Numbered from the stretch's first letter, positions 43,425 through 52,354 are shown. The stretch: DNA of 64,000 bases from Aquirickettsia sp965229725 (GCA_965229725.1 OZ245923.1:682001-746000); one strand, 5' to 3'. Program-made: numbers and translations. The notes: generated from the letters alone by a model not told the origin.

Positions 43425-44516
43425 TTAGCAATCTTCTCTCATAATCCATCCACCACCAAGTACTCTATCGCCATCATATATCACACATGCTTGGCCAGGC
43501 GTGATTCCGTAATAAGATGATTCAAGTATAATATCTGCAAATCCATCTCCTAAATACTTCATGTTTGCATCTATTTCTTTATGATTTGATCGCAGCCTAA
43601 CTGAACACTTTATATTGTCTTTTAAATACTCATTATTGGATAACCAATTTAATTCTTTAATTTTCAATCTTGTAGATTTTAAATCCTCTTTCTCACCTAC
43701 TATAACTTTATTATTTTTTGGATCAATTTTTATTACATACAGTGGCTTATCATTTGCAACTCCTATTCTCTTGCGTTGTCCAATAGTAAAATTTACGATA
43801 CCATCATGCTTGCCCAAAACCTGCCCATCCAAGTTTACAATATCACCCTGTGTATATGATTCTGGTTTGAGTTTTTTGATTATCTCTGAATAATTTCCAT
43901 TTGGAACAAAACAAATATCCTGACTTTCAGGTTTATCTGACGTATTTAATTCGTATTTTTTTGCAAATTTTCTTGTCTCATCTTTAGTATATCCCCCTAG
44001 CGGAAATTCTAAAAAATCAAGTTGTTCCTTGGTTGTTGTAAAAAGAAAGTAACTTTGATCTTTATTAGTATCAACTCCTTTAAACAGCATATTTTCATTA
44101 TCAACATTGACTTTTCTAACATAATGTCCCGTAGCTAGGGCCTTTGCTCCTAGATTTTTAGCCATTTTATATAAATCTTCGAACTTAACTTTTTGATTGC
44201 ATTTCACACATGGTATTGGTGTTTCACCTTGTATATAGCTTTCAGCAAAGTCCTCTATAACCTTTTTGCTAAACAGACTTTCATAATTTAACACATAATG
44301 TGGGATGCCAATTTTGTCTGCTGCCATTTTTGCATCATATATATCTTGTCCAGCACAACAAGCCCCTTTTTTCAATGCCATCTCCCCAACATCATATAAT
44401 TGTAAAGTCACACCTATTACTTCATAGCCTTGATCATTAAGTATTGCTGCAACAGTAGAGCTGTCAACTCCACCTGACATAGCTACTACAACTTTATCCT
44501 TCTTTTGTAAATGCAC
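43425..44516 (-). CDS. mnmA: tRNA-specific 2-thiouridylase MnmA
   Basis: 363 aa. The PP-loop is VVAMSGGVDSSTVAAILNDQ at residues 10-29. The first catalytic Cys lies in TPIPCVKCNQKVKFEDLY near residue 100 and the second in SDKPESQDICFVPNG near residue 195. The C-terminal beta domain ends PGQACVIYDGDRVLGGGWI. It makes s2U34 in tRNAs for Lys, Glu and Gln. Its ATG overlaps the yidC stop by one base. The AACCAGQD-type segment (GACCAGQDIYDAKMAADKIG) is of the alphaproteobacterial form. Confidence 0.96.
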   Translation of the reverse strand: MHLQKKDKVVVAMSGGVDSSTVAAILNDQGYEVIGVTLQLYDVGEMALKKGACCAGQDIYDAKMAADKIGIPHYVLNYESLFSKKVIEDFAESYIQGETPIPCVKCNQKVKFEDLYKMAKNLGAKALATGHYVRKVNVDNENMLFKGVDTNKDQSYFLFTTTKEQLDFLEFPLGGYTKDETRKFAKKYELNTSDKPESQDICFVPNGNYSEIIKKLKPESYTQGDIVNLDGQVLGKHDGIVNFTIGQRKRIGVANDKPLYVIKIDPKNNKVIVGEKEDLKSTRLKIKELNWLSNNEYLKDNIKCSVRLRSNHKEIDANMKYLGDGFADIILESSYYGITPGQACVIYDGDRVLGGGWIMREDC

Positions 44517-46189
44517 TACTTTGTTATTCTTTTAATTAATACTTGTTGTGTTATAGAAAGAATATTACTACATGACCAATATAATACAAGACCTGACGGA
44601 AATGAAGCAAACATAAATAAAAATATTAAAGGTAAAAATTTCATAACTTTTGCCTGCGTTGGATCAGTAGGCTGAGGGTTTAGCATCTGCTGAAAATACA
44701 ACGTAAGCGCCATTATTATTGGCAAAACACCCACATGAAGAAAACTTGGAGGATCCCAAGGTATTAAGCTAAATAAGGTAAAAATATTTGTTGGATCTAC
44801 AGCAGACAAATCCTTTATCCACAGATAAAATTTAGCATGCCTCATTTCCAAAGTGACATACAACACTTTATAGAGAGCAAAAAATATCGGCATTTGCAAA
44901 AGAATTGGTAAACAACCCGACATTGGATTTACTTTTTCTTTTTTGTAAAGCTCCACAATTGATTTTTGAAATTTTGCACTATCACCATCACATAATTTCT
45001 TCAACCTAGTCATCTCAGGCTGAAGCTCCTTAAGTTTATTCATTCCTTTAAAACCTTTATATGCAAGTGGGAATAATAATATCTTTGTGAATATAGTAAG
45101 TAAAATAATTGCAATACCAAAATTTCCAACCAAAGAGTGAAAAAAGTTTAATGCAATAAAGATTGGCTTAGTAATGAAGTAAAGTACTCCAAAATCTACA
45201 GCTCTATCAAATAATTTTATGTTGTATTTTTTCTCATAGTAATCCAAAAGCTTTAATTTTTTAGCTCCGGCAAAAAAATGCAACTTACTGTAATTATTAC
45301 CAGAGTCATTAGGATTGATAATGGCATCAGCTTGATACCTATTTCCTTCATTAGTCTTATAGCCTAAAAATTTCGTTGAGATAGATGAGTTTTCAGGAAT
45401 TATTGCAGCTAGCCAATATTTATCTGAAAATCCAAACCAGCCATTATCTGAATCAGAAAAATTTAATTTCTTTTCATCTAAATCGTCAAAAGTTATCTCC
45501 TTCAATTTATTGTCAAACACCCCTATTCCGCCTTCATGTATAAGCATTTCACTCTTACCATTTCCATAAACACCCCTACTTATTGCAGCATATGGTTTTA
45601 GTATACTATTTTGCACACCAATGACTTTTTGCTCTACTGTAAACATGTAATTTTCATCTAAGCTTATTACAATAAAAAATTGTGCGCCCGCTTTATTCAT
45701 CCATGATAAAGTTACCTTATCATGTGGATTAAGAGTTTTTTTATCTGCATGCCAAACTGATTTGTTATTTGGCAGCTCTATACTTCTATCATTTGATAAC
45801 CAACCAAATTCAGTATAGTAAACCTCTTTTGTTCCAGCTGGAGATAAAAGAACAACATCTTTACTATTCTTTTTTACCGTTTGCTTATATTTGAGCAAAA
45901 TTAAATCATCAATTCTCGCACCAAGCAAATTGATTGAGCCAGTTATCATGTTATTATTAAATTTGACCTTACCACCTTTAGGTTTATCAATAATTGGATG
46001 ATCAAAGGCTTTATTTTCTAAATTGTTTATATCATCAAACTTAAATTCATCAACTACCTTTTCTTTATTTGTAGCACTATTGTCCTTATGAGTACTTGAA
46101 GATTCAGGTTTAGAAAAATAGGTTTGCCATAATATCAGGACTACCATTGATAGAACTGCTGCTAAAATTGTCCTTAAATTATTATTCAT
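44516..46189 (-). CDS. yidC: Membrane protein insertase YidC
   Basis: 557 aa, gram-negative type. An N-terminal membrane anchor (LRTILAAVLSMVVLILWQTY) is followed by a large periplasmic domain (residues 60-330), then the insertase core: FGIAIILLTIFTKILLFPLA, KGFKGMNKLKELQPEMTRLK, NPMSGCLPILLQMPIFFALY and the terminal FLMFASFPSGLVLYWSCSNI. It inserts inner-membrane proteins with or without Sec. It is the middle of a conserved run rpmH-rnpA-yidD-yidC. The terminal tail lacks a long basic extension. High confidence. Confidence 0.97.
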   Translation of the reverse strand: MNNNLRTILAAVLSMVVLILWQTYFSKPESSSTHKDNSATNKEKVVDEFKFDDINNLENKAFDHPIIDKPKGGKVKFNNNMITGSINLLGARIDDLILLKYKQTVKKNSKDVVLLSPAGTKEVYYTEFGWLSNDRSIELPNNKSVWHADKKTLNPHDKVTLSWMNKAGAQFFIVISLDENYMFTVEQKVIGVQNSILKPYAAISRGVYGNGKSEMLIHEGGIGVFDNKLKEITFDDLDEKKLNFSDSDNGWFGFSDKYWLAAIIPENSSISTKFLGYKTNEGNRYQADAIINPNDSGNNYSKLHFFAGAKKLKLLDYYEKKYNIKLFDRAVDFGVLYFITKPIFIALNFFHSLVGNFGIAIILLTIFTKILLFPLAYKGFKGMNKLKELQPEMTRLKKLCDGDSAKFQKSIVELYKKEKVNPMSGCLPILLQMPIFFALYKVLYVTLEMRHAKFYLWIKDLSAVDPTNIFTLFSLIPWDPPSFLHVGVLPIIMALTLYFQQMLNPQPTDPTQAKVMKFLPLIFLFMFASFPSGLVLYWSCSNILSITQQVLIKRITK

Positions 46190-46190
46190 A

Positions 46191-46442
46191 TTATTCTTTT
46201 TTAATTATTTTATTGGGTACTGGATCGTGCCCCCCTTGAAAAAAGGGATTGCATTTTAAAAGTCTTTTTACTGTTAGGAACACACCCTTAAAACCAAAAT
46301 TTTTTAAGGCCCCTTTTGCATAACTTGAACAACTAGGGTAAAATCTACATGAAGGGCTCATAAATGGCGACACCAAGTTTTGATATAGTGATACCAATAT
46401 GAAAAAAAATACACTAACTAATTTATTTAGATTTTTTTTCAT
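46191..46442 (-). CDS. yidD: Membrane protein insertion efficiency factor YidD
   Basis: 83 aa. The motif YQNLVSPFMSPSCRFYPSCS followed by SYAKGALKNFGFKGVFLTVK and RLLKCNPFFQGGHDPVP is the YidD signature with its conserved Cys residues. It is a small membrane-associated protein that helps YidC. Its start lies 20 bases inside the end of rnpA, and yidC starts one base after its stop, so these genes are tightly coupled. Confidence 0.95.
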   Translation of the reverse strand: MKKNLNKLVSVFFFILVSLYQNLVSPFMSPSCRFYPSCSSYAKGALKNFGFKGVFLTVKRLLKCNPFFQGGHDPVPNKIIKKE

Positions 46443-46791
46443 ACCTTACTATCTTTTTTATAGAATAGTTAAAATCATTTTTTAGTATTGAAAAGTTCTC
46501 TTTAATCATAAATTTTCTTGCAATCACATTGATATACAAATCTTTTGTCAAATCTGTTAAATCTAGTTGACCTATCAAGATTCTAATTACTCTTTTACAC
46601 CAATTTCTCTTTACGGCATTTCCAATTTTTTTGCTAGCTGTTATACCAAATCTAAAATTCACCAGCTCATTGCTTTTAGTCTCCGCGCTTTTGTGTAGTA
46701 TTACAAAGTATTTCCCAACTGTTTTGTCCGAATTAATAAATAGTTCTTTATAAGCAGAATTCTTGGTTATTTTTGTTTTTTTTAAGTCCAA
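46423..46791 (-). CDS. rnpA: Ribonuclease P protein component
   Basis: 122 aa basic protein. The RNR-type region reads FRFGITASKKIGNAVKRNWC with KRVIRILIGQ near residues 50-80, the classic RnpA RNA-binding motif. It partners with RNase P RNA to mature the 5' ends of tRNAs. It lies between rpmH and yidD in the usual order; 24 bases separate it from rpmH. The N-terminal KITKNSAYKELFINSDKTVG is typical of the family. The RNase P RNA gene itself is not seen here. Confidence 0.93.
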   Translation of the reverse strand: MDLKKTKITKNSAYKELFINSDKTVGKYFVILHKSAETKSNELVNFRFGITASKKIGNAVKRNWCKRVIRILIGQLDLTDLTKDLYINVIARKFMIKENFSILKNDFNYSIKKIVRYEKKSK

Positions 46792-46815
46792 TAACTTAAC
46801 CGAAAAAAGATTAAA

Positions 46816-46956
46816 TTACGCAGATAATTCCTTTCTGCCTTTGGCTCTTCTATTATTTATAATCCTTCTACCACCTGCCGTTGCCATTCTAGCTCTAAAA
46901 CCATGTCTTCTTTTGCGTTTTATATTACTAGGCTGAAAAGTTCTTTTTGTAGACAT
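46816..46956 (-). CDS. rpmH: 50S ribosomal protein L34
   Basis: 46 aa, too short for a routine ORF search but unmistakable: MSTKRTFQPSNIKRKRRHGF then RARMATAGGRRIINNRRAKG and RKELSA. L34 stands upstream of rnpA in most bacteria, as here. The gene begins the leftward rpmH-rnpA-yidD-yidC-mnmA-lpxK run. No dnaA lies on its other side; instead a uracil-DNA glycosylase gene is divergent from it. Confidence 0.97.
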   Translation of the reverse strand: MSTKRTFQPSNIKRKRRHGFRARMATAGGRRIINNRRAKGRKELSA

Positions 46957-47039
46957 TTTTTACCAATATATATATGTTTGAAGACTATTCTCTAACTTAA
47001 ATACCGAAAAAAGTCAATATTATTGAGCAATATTATTAT

Positions 47040-47792
47040 ATGAATTCATCCAAAAAAGATTTATTACAATGGTATCAAGAATTAGGTGTGGACTATTTTA
47101 TGAATGAAGTTCCCCAAGATAGATCAAAAATTCAACAAAAATCTATCAAAAAAGAAGTTAAAGAAAATCCAAACTTTGATAATTTGAATACTAAAGATGT
47201 ATCTAGAAATCTTGCAGATAAATGCACTACGATTGAAGAATTGAGAAATATTGTTGAGAAATTCGATAAACTAGATATTAAAAAATATGCCACCAATACT
47301 GTTTTTGCTGATGGAAATTCCAAATCAGATATAATGTTAATTGGCGAGGCTCCAGGGGCCAATGAAGACAAGCATGGGATACCATTTTGTGGACAAAGTG
47401 GTAAATTGTTGGATAACATTCTTGCCGCAATTAAAATAGATAGAAAAAGTTGTTATATAACTAACACCATATTTTGGCGCCCTCCCGCAAATAGAAGGCC
47501 CACATCATCCGAAATAGATGTTTGCAGACCCTTTGTTGAAAAGCATGTGGCACTTGTGAATCCAAAAATCATTATATTGGTTGGCAGCACAGCTGTGGAA
47601 TCATTATTAGGACTAAAAACACCAATGGGACAGCTTAGAAATCAAACATTCAAATACACAAATAACTACTTAAGTAACCCCATTGACACATTTGTAATAT
47701 TTCACCCATCCTACCTTTTAAGGCAACCTTCACAAAAGAAAACAATGTGGCTTGATATCCAAAAGATTTATAATTTTTATAAGAGTATCTAA
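47040..47792 (+). CDS. Uracil-DNA glycosylase, family 4-like
   Basis: 250 aa. An N-terminal helical arm (residues 1-75) precedes the UDG core: VFADGNSKSDIMLIGEAPGA with NEDKHGIPFCGQSGKLLDNI near residue 100, then ITNTIFWRPPANRRPTSSEI, VGSTAVESLLGL and VIFHPSYLLRQPSQKK. It excises uracil from DNA. The Cys residues that hold the 4Fe-4S cluster in classical family 4 enzymes are mostly missing: the CxxC before the core is replaced (EKFDKLDIKKYATN) and the KCRPP site is FWRPP; only the Cys of DVCRPF remains. The WRPP form is, to my knowledge, common in alphaproteobacteria. Confidence 0.88.
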   Translation: MNSSKKDLLQWYQELGVDYFMNEVPQDRSKIQQKSIKKEVKENPNFDNLNTKDVSRNLADKCTTIEELRNIVEKFDKLDIKKYATNTVFADGNSKSDIMLIGEAPGANEDKHGIPFCGQSGKLLDNILAAIKIDRKSCYITNTIFWRPPANRRPTSSEIDVCRPFVEKHVALVNPKIIILVGSTAVESLLGLKTPMGQLRNQTFKYTNNYLSNPIDTFVIFHPSYLLRQPSQKKTMWLDIQKIYNFYKSI

Positions 47793-47874
47793 CCTTATAA
47801 TTTATAAAAAAACTTGACTCAATAAAAAGCAGTAGTAGACTCGGTACACTAAATTGTTATTGGGAAATATAATC

Positions 47875-49857
47875 ATGGCTACAAAGCTCACGAGACAGCA
47901 GAAGGGGGCGATTGCGCTGCTTTCATTTGGCACACTACTAGAATACTTTGACTTGATGCTATATGTGCATCTTTCAGTGCTTCTAAATGACTTATTCTTT
48001 CCAAAAACAGATCCAATGATGGCTAAGTTGCTTGCTGCAACAGCATTTTGCATGACATTTGTGCTCAGACCTGTTGGGGGCTACGTGATTGGAAAAGTTG
48101 GAGATGCAATTGGTAGGAAAACCACTATATATATCACAACCTTTATAATGGCAGGAACCTGCTTAACAATGGCAACACTCCCTACTTATACAGAAGTAGG
48201 GATATGGGCAACAGTTATGATACTTCTATGTAGAGCGCTGCAAGGCTTTTCCTCTTTGGGCGAGATAATTGGAGCAGGAATTTATCTATTTGAAACTTTA
48301 AAGTCGCCATATACTTATATTGCATGCGCTACAATAAATATAATGGCTAAAATAGGAGGATTTCTTGCTTTGGGTATAGCGTCACTTGTGATTAATTCAA
48401 GCTTTGGCTGGAGATATGCATTTTTTTATGGAGCCATAATTGCTATAATTGGCTTCGTTGCCAGAACAAGATTGAGAGAGACTCATGAGTTTGCTAATTA
48501 TCAATGTAGAATGAAAGTGATAAATAAGCTTGATCAAAAATACGTTCTAAGGGAAAAGATAAATAAAAAAGCTTTAATTGGATTGTTTTTTAATATGCTA
48601 AAAATACCCATAGGATTTTATGTAGCCTATATATATTTGGGTAATTTTATGAAAAGCAATATGGGTATGACTGCTGAGCAAGTAGTAAATCATAACTTTA
48701 AATTTTCTATGATTGCTATCTTTATACTATGCTGTTTTGCATATTTATATAAATTTATTCATCCCATTAAAATAATAACAGCATCTACTTTTGTGCTCAT
48801 TATAACATTACTATTTACACCATATTGCCTTGAAAACATTCATATTTTAGGTGGTGAACACATGATATTTGCATTACAAATAGGGGTAGAATTGGTAGCA
48901 TTTAGCATGTTGATATGGTATAAATACTTCCCTGTATCTATGAGATTTACAGCAGTTGCCACTACCTCTGGAATAGCAAGTGCTACTGGATATGTAATTT
49001 CATCCTATGGATTGATTCCACTTACAACGTGGTTCGGGTATTATGGAATTTGGGCATTACACTTCCCTGTTATGGCGGGTCTGATATGGGCGATAAGTTA
49101 TCTAACCAAATTAGAAAAAGACAGAGGCGCCTATGATAACTACCCCGATGAACCAAGAAGCAAGGACACTGCATTGTATGATGAAGACTTTCATTATGCA
49201 CTAGAGAAGGAATATGAAAAATATAGTAACAAGTGCGTGTATAGTACAGATTTACTGAATAAGCTGGAGGCTATTAGCAAAAGAGATGGTGTCAAGCTGA
49301 ACATGAGGCTGGTTGAGAAGGCAATTATATTTGCCAAAAAATGGCATGATGGGCAGATGAGGAAGACAGGAGATCATCCTTTTTACTTCCACCCCCTAGC
49401 AGTTGCTGGAATGGTAGCAGAGCACTATCCCAAAACTGATACTATCATTGCAGCAATTCTTCATGATGTAGTGGAGGATTCTGAATGTACAGTGGAGATA
49501 GTGGAAAAAGAATTTAACCAAAGAATAGCTGAAATGGTAGACAGGCTGACAAAAGTGAGATTTGAAGATGGTAAACGCATTACGCTCACACTTGAGCAAA
49601 CACTAGATAGGCTAATTGAGCTGGGTGACCATGAGACGCTGTTTATAAAGCAAATGGATAGGCATCATAATCTAGAAACGATAGAAGGATTAAAGCCCCA
49701 TAAACAACAAAAGATGGCGAAAGAAACCAACAGCTATTTTATAAAATGGATTGCTGTAATAGGTGATAAATTAGGAATTACCGAACGAGTGGGGCTTGAG
49801 GATAAAATATATCGAATGGATGAAAAAATTTTAAATGATAAATCTAAAAATAGATAA
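47875..49857 (+). CDS. MFS transporter fused to a SpoT-type HD hydrolase domain
   Basis: 660 aa from the ATG at 47875; GGGAAA precedes it, whereas the frame's TTG at 47854 is less likely. Residues 1-405 are a 12-helix MFS transporter of the ProP/metabolite:H+ symporter type: LEYFDLMLYVHLSVLLNDLF, the loop motif GKVGDAIGRKTT, then WRYAFFYGAIIAIIGFVAR. After an acidic linker (residues 410-470) an HD domain follows at about 480-620, with YFHPLAV near 504, LHDVVED near 529 and KQMDRHHNLETI near 593. These are the metal and catalytic residues of RelA/SpoT (p)ppGpp hydrolases; no synthetase domain follows. It could couple uptake to alarmone breakdown. Function is inferred. Confidence 0.82.
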   Translation: MATKLTRQQKGAIALLSFGTLLEYFDLMLYVHLSVLLNDLFFPKTDPMMAKLLAATAFCMTFVLRPVGGYVIGKVGDAIGRKTTIYITTFIMAGTCLTMATLPTYTEVGIWATVMILLCRALQGFSSLGEIIGAGIYLFETLKSPYTYIACATINIMAKIGGFLALGIASLVINSSFGWRYAFFYGAIIAIIGFVARTRLRETHEFANYQCRMKVINKLDQKYVLREKINKKALIGLFFNMLKIPIGFYVAYIYLGNFMKSNMGMTAEQVVNHNFKFSMIAIFILCCFAYLYKFIHPIKIITASTFVLIITLLFTPYCLENIHILGGEHMIFALQIGVELVAFSMLIWYKYFPVSMRFTAVATTSGIASATGYVISSYGLIPLTTWFGYYGIWALHFPVMAGLIWAISYLTKLEKDRGAYDNYPDEPRSKDTALYDEDFHYALEKEYEKYSNKCVYSTDLLNKLEAISKRDGVKLNMRLVEKAIIFAKKWHDGQMRKTGDHPFYFHPLAVAGMVAEHYPKTDTIIAAILHDVVEDSECTVEIVEKEFNQRIAEMVDRLTKVRFEDGKRITLTLEQTLDRLIELGDHETLFIKQMDRHHNLETIEGLKPHKQQKMAKETNSYFIKWIAVIGDKLGITERVGLEDKIYRMDEKILNDKSKNR

Positions 49858-49938
49858 GTATACAATATTACTACCTACTATCACCTCTATCATACAGAAA
49901 GCTTTTGACTGCCTAAGGTGTATTGTTTTTCACTAACA

Positions 49939-49955
49939 GGTATTGCTAAATAAAA
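49939..49955 (+). repeat. Solitary IS1-like terminal end
   Basis: GGTATTGCTAAATAAAA resembles the left end of the IS1-like element at 53001 (GGCATTGTAAAATAAAT) and a similar sequence at 32236. No partner end or transposase of that type is adjacent. Alignment is by eye only. Confidence 0.35.
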
Positions 49956-50119
49956 GCAAGGGATAAATTGAGCTTGAAATAGTGAAAAATTTAAGTGAAG
50001 GAGATTTATATTCGCAGGTACAGCTAAAGCAATATAACAGAACTATGATGAAGGTGAGTCAATTATGCGCTTTTCTGTTATATGCATAGTGCGACTGTCA
50101 TAATTTTATCCTTATCTAG

Positions 50120-50242
50120 CTATACTACCTGATATGTATTGGATATATCGAGTTTACCATGCTGATAAATTAACTCTTCTAAGACAGATGAACAAAATGC
50201 CATATCCATATTATTTAATATCTCTATGACAACATTTTTCTA
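50120..50242 (-). pseudogene. IS3-family transposase (rve) fragment
   Basis: Between two in-frame stops the minus strand encodes 39 residues: IEILNNMDMAFCSSVLEELI then YQHGKLDISNTYQVV. This is the segment following the first catalytic Asp of IS3 OrfB proteins (normally ..S....MD..LC..AL..AL..G.P.I.NTDQGSQFTS), broken right where DQG should appear (TYQVV). No other part is intact. Confidence 0.65.
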
Positions 50243-50401
50243 GAAGCTCATCATGGCCACCAAACAAAACCTTCCTTTTAATTAAAAGCTCTTTATAAAT
50301 ATACAATCTAAATATAATTTTTTATTTTTATATTAACAAAGTGTTTTTCTTAACTTAAAGCTGTGCTATAGAATTATAATGGGTTGCTTTACATTGGGTT
50401 T

Positions 50402-50749
50402 ATGGGAAAAATAAATAACAAAGATCAATACAATATTGATAACAACAATACAAATCTAGATCATCTAAGTGATTCAGTTTGTTTAGACTATGGAAAAATT
50501 TCAAATTCAACAAAGCCTATAAAAAACATAAGTATAGGCTCAGACATACCTCCAATCTCTCACTTAAGCGCGTCTACATTGTTATCAAAATCACAAAAAA
50601 TATTTTTCACCTATATCATTGGAATTATTTTAATTTTATTTATACTTTTTGATTTCTACAATCTCTTTATGACTTTTTTTTATTTGATTATTATTTTTAA
50701 ATTTATCCCCATTACAATTTATAGTATTAAAAAATATAATGAAAAATAA
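50402..50749 (+). CDS. N-terminal membrane part of a glycosyltransferase, or separate small protein
   Basis: 115 aa from the ATG at 50402. A polar, Asn-rich first half ends in IPPISHLSASTLLSKSQKIF and two membrane helices follow (TYIIGIILILFILFDFYNLF, then FFYLIIIFKFIPITIYSI). Membrane-bound family 2 glycosyltransferases typically have exactly such a leader (PExSAxxxLTxxQ then two helices) ahead of the catalytic domain. The stop lies in an A-rich run, and the next gene starts 11 bases before it in another frame. It is therefore likely to be the detached front of the following enzyme. Confidence 0.6.
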   Translation: MGKINNKDQYNIDNNNTNLDHLSDSVCLDYGKISNSTKPIKNISIGSDIPPISHLSASTLLSKSQKIFFTYIIGIILILFILFDFYNLFMTFFYLIIIFKFIPITIYSIKKYNEK

Positions 50750-51875
50750 TAATTTATTAAAAACTTATACCATTTTACTTCCTGTCTATAAAGAAGAATT
50801 GATGTTGGATCAGCTAATTAAAGCAATAGAAAATTTAAAATATCCAAAAAATTTATTACAAGTTTTGTTCTTATTAGAAGAGGATGATAATAAAACATTA
50901 CAGATCTTATTAACAAAAAAAATTCCCAATTATTTTTCAATTTTAATAGTAAAAGAGGGTGGCCCAAAAACAAAGGCTAATGCCTGTAATTATGGATTAA
51001 GGCATGCTCATGGCGAGCTCCTTGTAATTTATGATGCCGAAGACGTCCCAGAAGAAGACCAGTTACTAAAGGCAGTTAAAAAATTTAATGCAAGTACCGA
51101 CATACACCTATCTTGCCTTCAAGCAAAACTGACCTTTTATAACCACTCAACTAACTATTTATCGCAATTATGCACTCTAGAATATTTGATTCATTTTAAT
51201 TTTATTTTACCCATTTTTTCAAGCAAGGAGATTCCAATTCCTTTGGGCGGCACCAGCAATCATTTTAAGACTTCTGCTTTAAGAGAGGTTAGTGGTTGGG
51301 ATCAATACAATGTCACAGAGGATGCAGATTTAACCTATAGATTATACAGAAAGGGTTACAAGATCAAAATGCTTGATAGTTATACATATGAGGAAACAGT
51401 TATAGATATAAAATCCTGGATAAGGCAACGCTCAAGATGGATTAAAGGTCACATAATGACTTTTCTAGTACAGACTCAAACTAGATTCCCAAACTTAAAA
51501 AATACAAAAAAAAGTAAAAATACTTTTAGTCTTTATTATTTCATGGGCATGGTATTTATATTATCCTTTTTGCATATTTTTCTAATAATCATATTACCAT
51601 TCAGTTTTTTTTATAATTTGTCTTATGTTAATATATTATTATCAAAAGTTTGCCTATTTTTATATTTGTATGCTTATATAAAGATACCTACGACCCTAAT
51701 ACACAGAGAGAAAAAAACCTCATTATTAAAAGTTTGCTTAATTTATCCCTTCTATTTACTGTTATACAACATAGCTTCAGTTTTTGCTATAATTCAATTA
51801 ATTATAAATCCATATAAATGGGAAAAAACTAATCATGGCAATAATATAATGAGTGATTTAATTAACAAAAAATAA
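50739..51875 (+). CDS. Membrane-bound glycosyltransferase family 2
   Basis: 378 aa. It starts KTYTILLPVYKEELMLDQLI, continues FLLEEDDNKTLQILLTKKIP, the DxD-type metal site DAEDVPEED near residue 105, the acceptor motif NVTEDADLTYRLYRKGYKIK near residue 195 and QRSRWIKGHIMTF (QxxRW) near residue 232. C-terminal helices include GMVFILSFLHIFLIIILPF. It belongs with processive or cellulose-synthase-like GT2 enzymes that extrude or extend surface polysaccharide. The membrane leader normally present is in the preceding overlapping frame, suggesting a frameshift between them. Confidence 0.82.
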   Translation: MKNNNLLKTYTILLPVYKEELMLDQLIKAIENLKYPKNLLQVLFLLEEDDNKTLQILLTKKIPNYFSILIVKEGGPKTKANACNYGLRHAHGELLVIYDAEDVPEEDQLLKAVKKFNASTDIHLSCLQAKLTFYNHSTNYLSQLCTLEYLIHFNFILPIFSSKEIPIPLGGTSNHFKTSALREVSGWDQYNVTEDADLTYRLYRKGYKIKMLDSYTYEETVIDIKSWIRQRSRWIKGHIMTFLVQTQTRFPNLKNTKKSKNTFSLYYFMGMVFILSFLHIFLIIILPFSFFYNLSYVNILLSKVCLFLYLYAYIKIPTTLIHREKKTSLLKVCLIYPFYLLLYNIASVFAIIQLIINPYKWEKTNHGNNIMSDLINKK

Positions 51876-51943
51876 CACATGCATAAATAAGCCATACTAT
51901 AAAAAAGCGGTACAATTGCAGCTAGATAAACAAGGAAGAAAAA

Positions 51944-52189
51944 ATGTGCGGAATAATAACTCGAAAGAAAATAATGGCAATCAGAGAAACGGCAAAAAGA
52001 TTTGGAATAAGCGCAACAACAATACAAAAATGGCATAAGAGGATAGAGCGAAAGATCGAAAGGAAATGCTTTACAAGGAAATTAGATATGTAGGAGTTGA
52101 AGAAAGACATAAATAAAAATTCAGATTTATATCAATATGAGAAAACAAGTAAGTTTGGAGTTAGCCATAATATAGCTAGATCAGAATAA
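51944..52189 (+). pseudogene. IS630-family transposase N-terminal fragment
   Basis: The frame from 51944 encodes MAIRETAKRFGISATTIQKW (from the ATG at 51974), then HKRIERKIERKCFTRKLDM, an in-frame TAG, and ELKKDINKNSDLYQYEKTSK with FGVSHNIARSE and a stop. The pattern, a helix-turn-helix then KIDMeeLKkDIe..PDaYQyErA..fgVS, matches IS630-type transposases spread in Rickettsiales. The catalytic DDE half is missing and there is an internal stop, so it is dead. Confidence 0.78.
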
Positions 52190-52354
52190 AATTGTTACAG
52201 TGTATGATTCACACACATCCTTTCAACTTTATTGTCAGGACAAATAGTAACTAGACAATTTATATGATATACAGTATATAACAGGAAAGGTGCATAATTG
52301 ACGCAATTTTATCGTAACACTTTTTTGGATATTTAGATATAATGCCATATTGTT
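52190..52354. other. AT-rich spacer between IS630 fragment and ybeY
   Basis: No gene or clear signal was seen in these 165 bases, which lie downstream of the IS630 fragment and downstream of ybeY; together with 51876-51943 this makes a 479-base interval containing only the dead transposase. Confidence 0.5.

Larger units (their letters stand above)
49858..50401. other. Transposon-debris region between MFS-HD gene and glycosyltransferase
   Basis: This 544-base stretch contains the solitary IS1-like end (49939), the IS3-type transposase fragment (50120-50242, minus strand), and a short open run on the plus strand (VKNLSEGDLYSQVQLKQYNR from about 49981) that I cannot assign. The part from about 50245 to 50401 is very AT-rich and probably holds the glycosyltransferase promoter; no boxes were chosen. 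Confidence 0.5.

Noticed and set aside
51833..52110. Two minus-strand frames rich in Phe and Tyr
   Set aside because: They run opposite the end of the glycosyltransferase and the IS630 fragment and have no features of their own.
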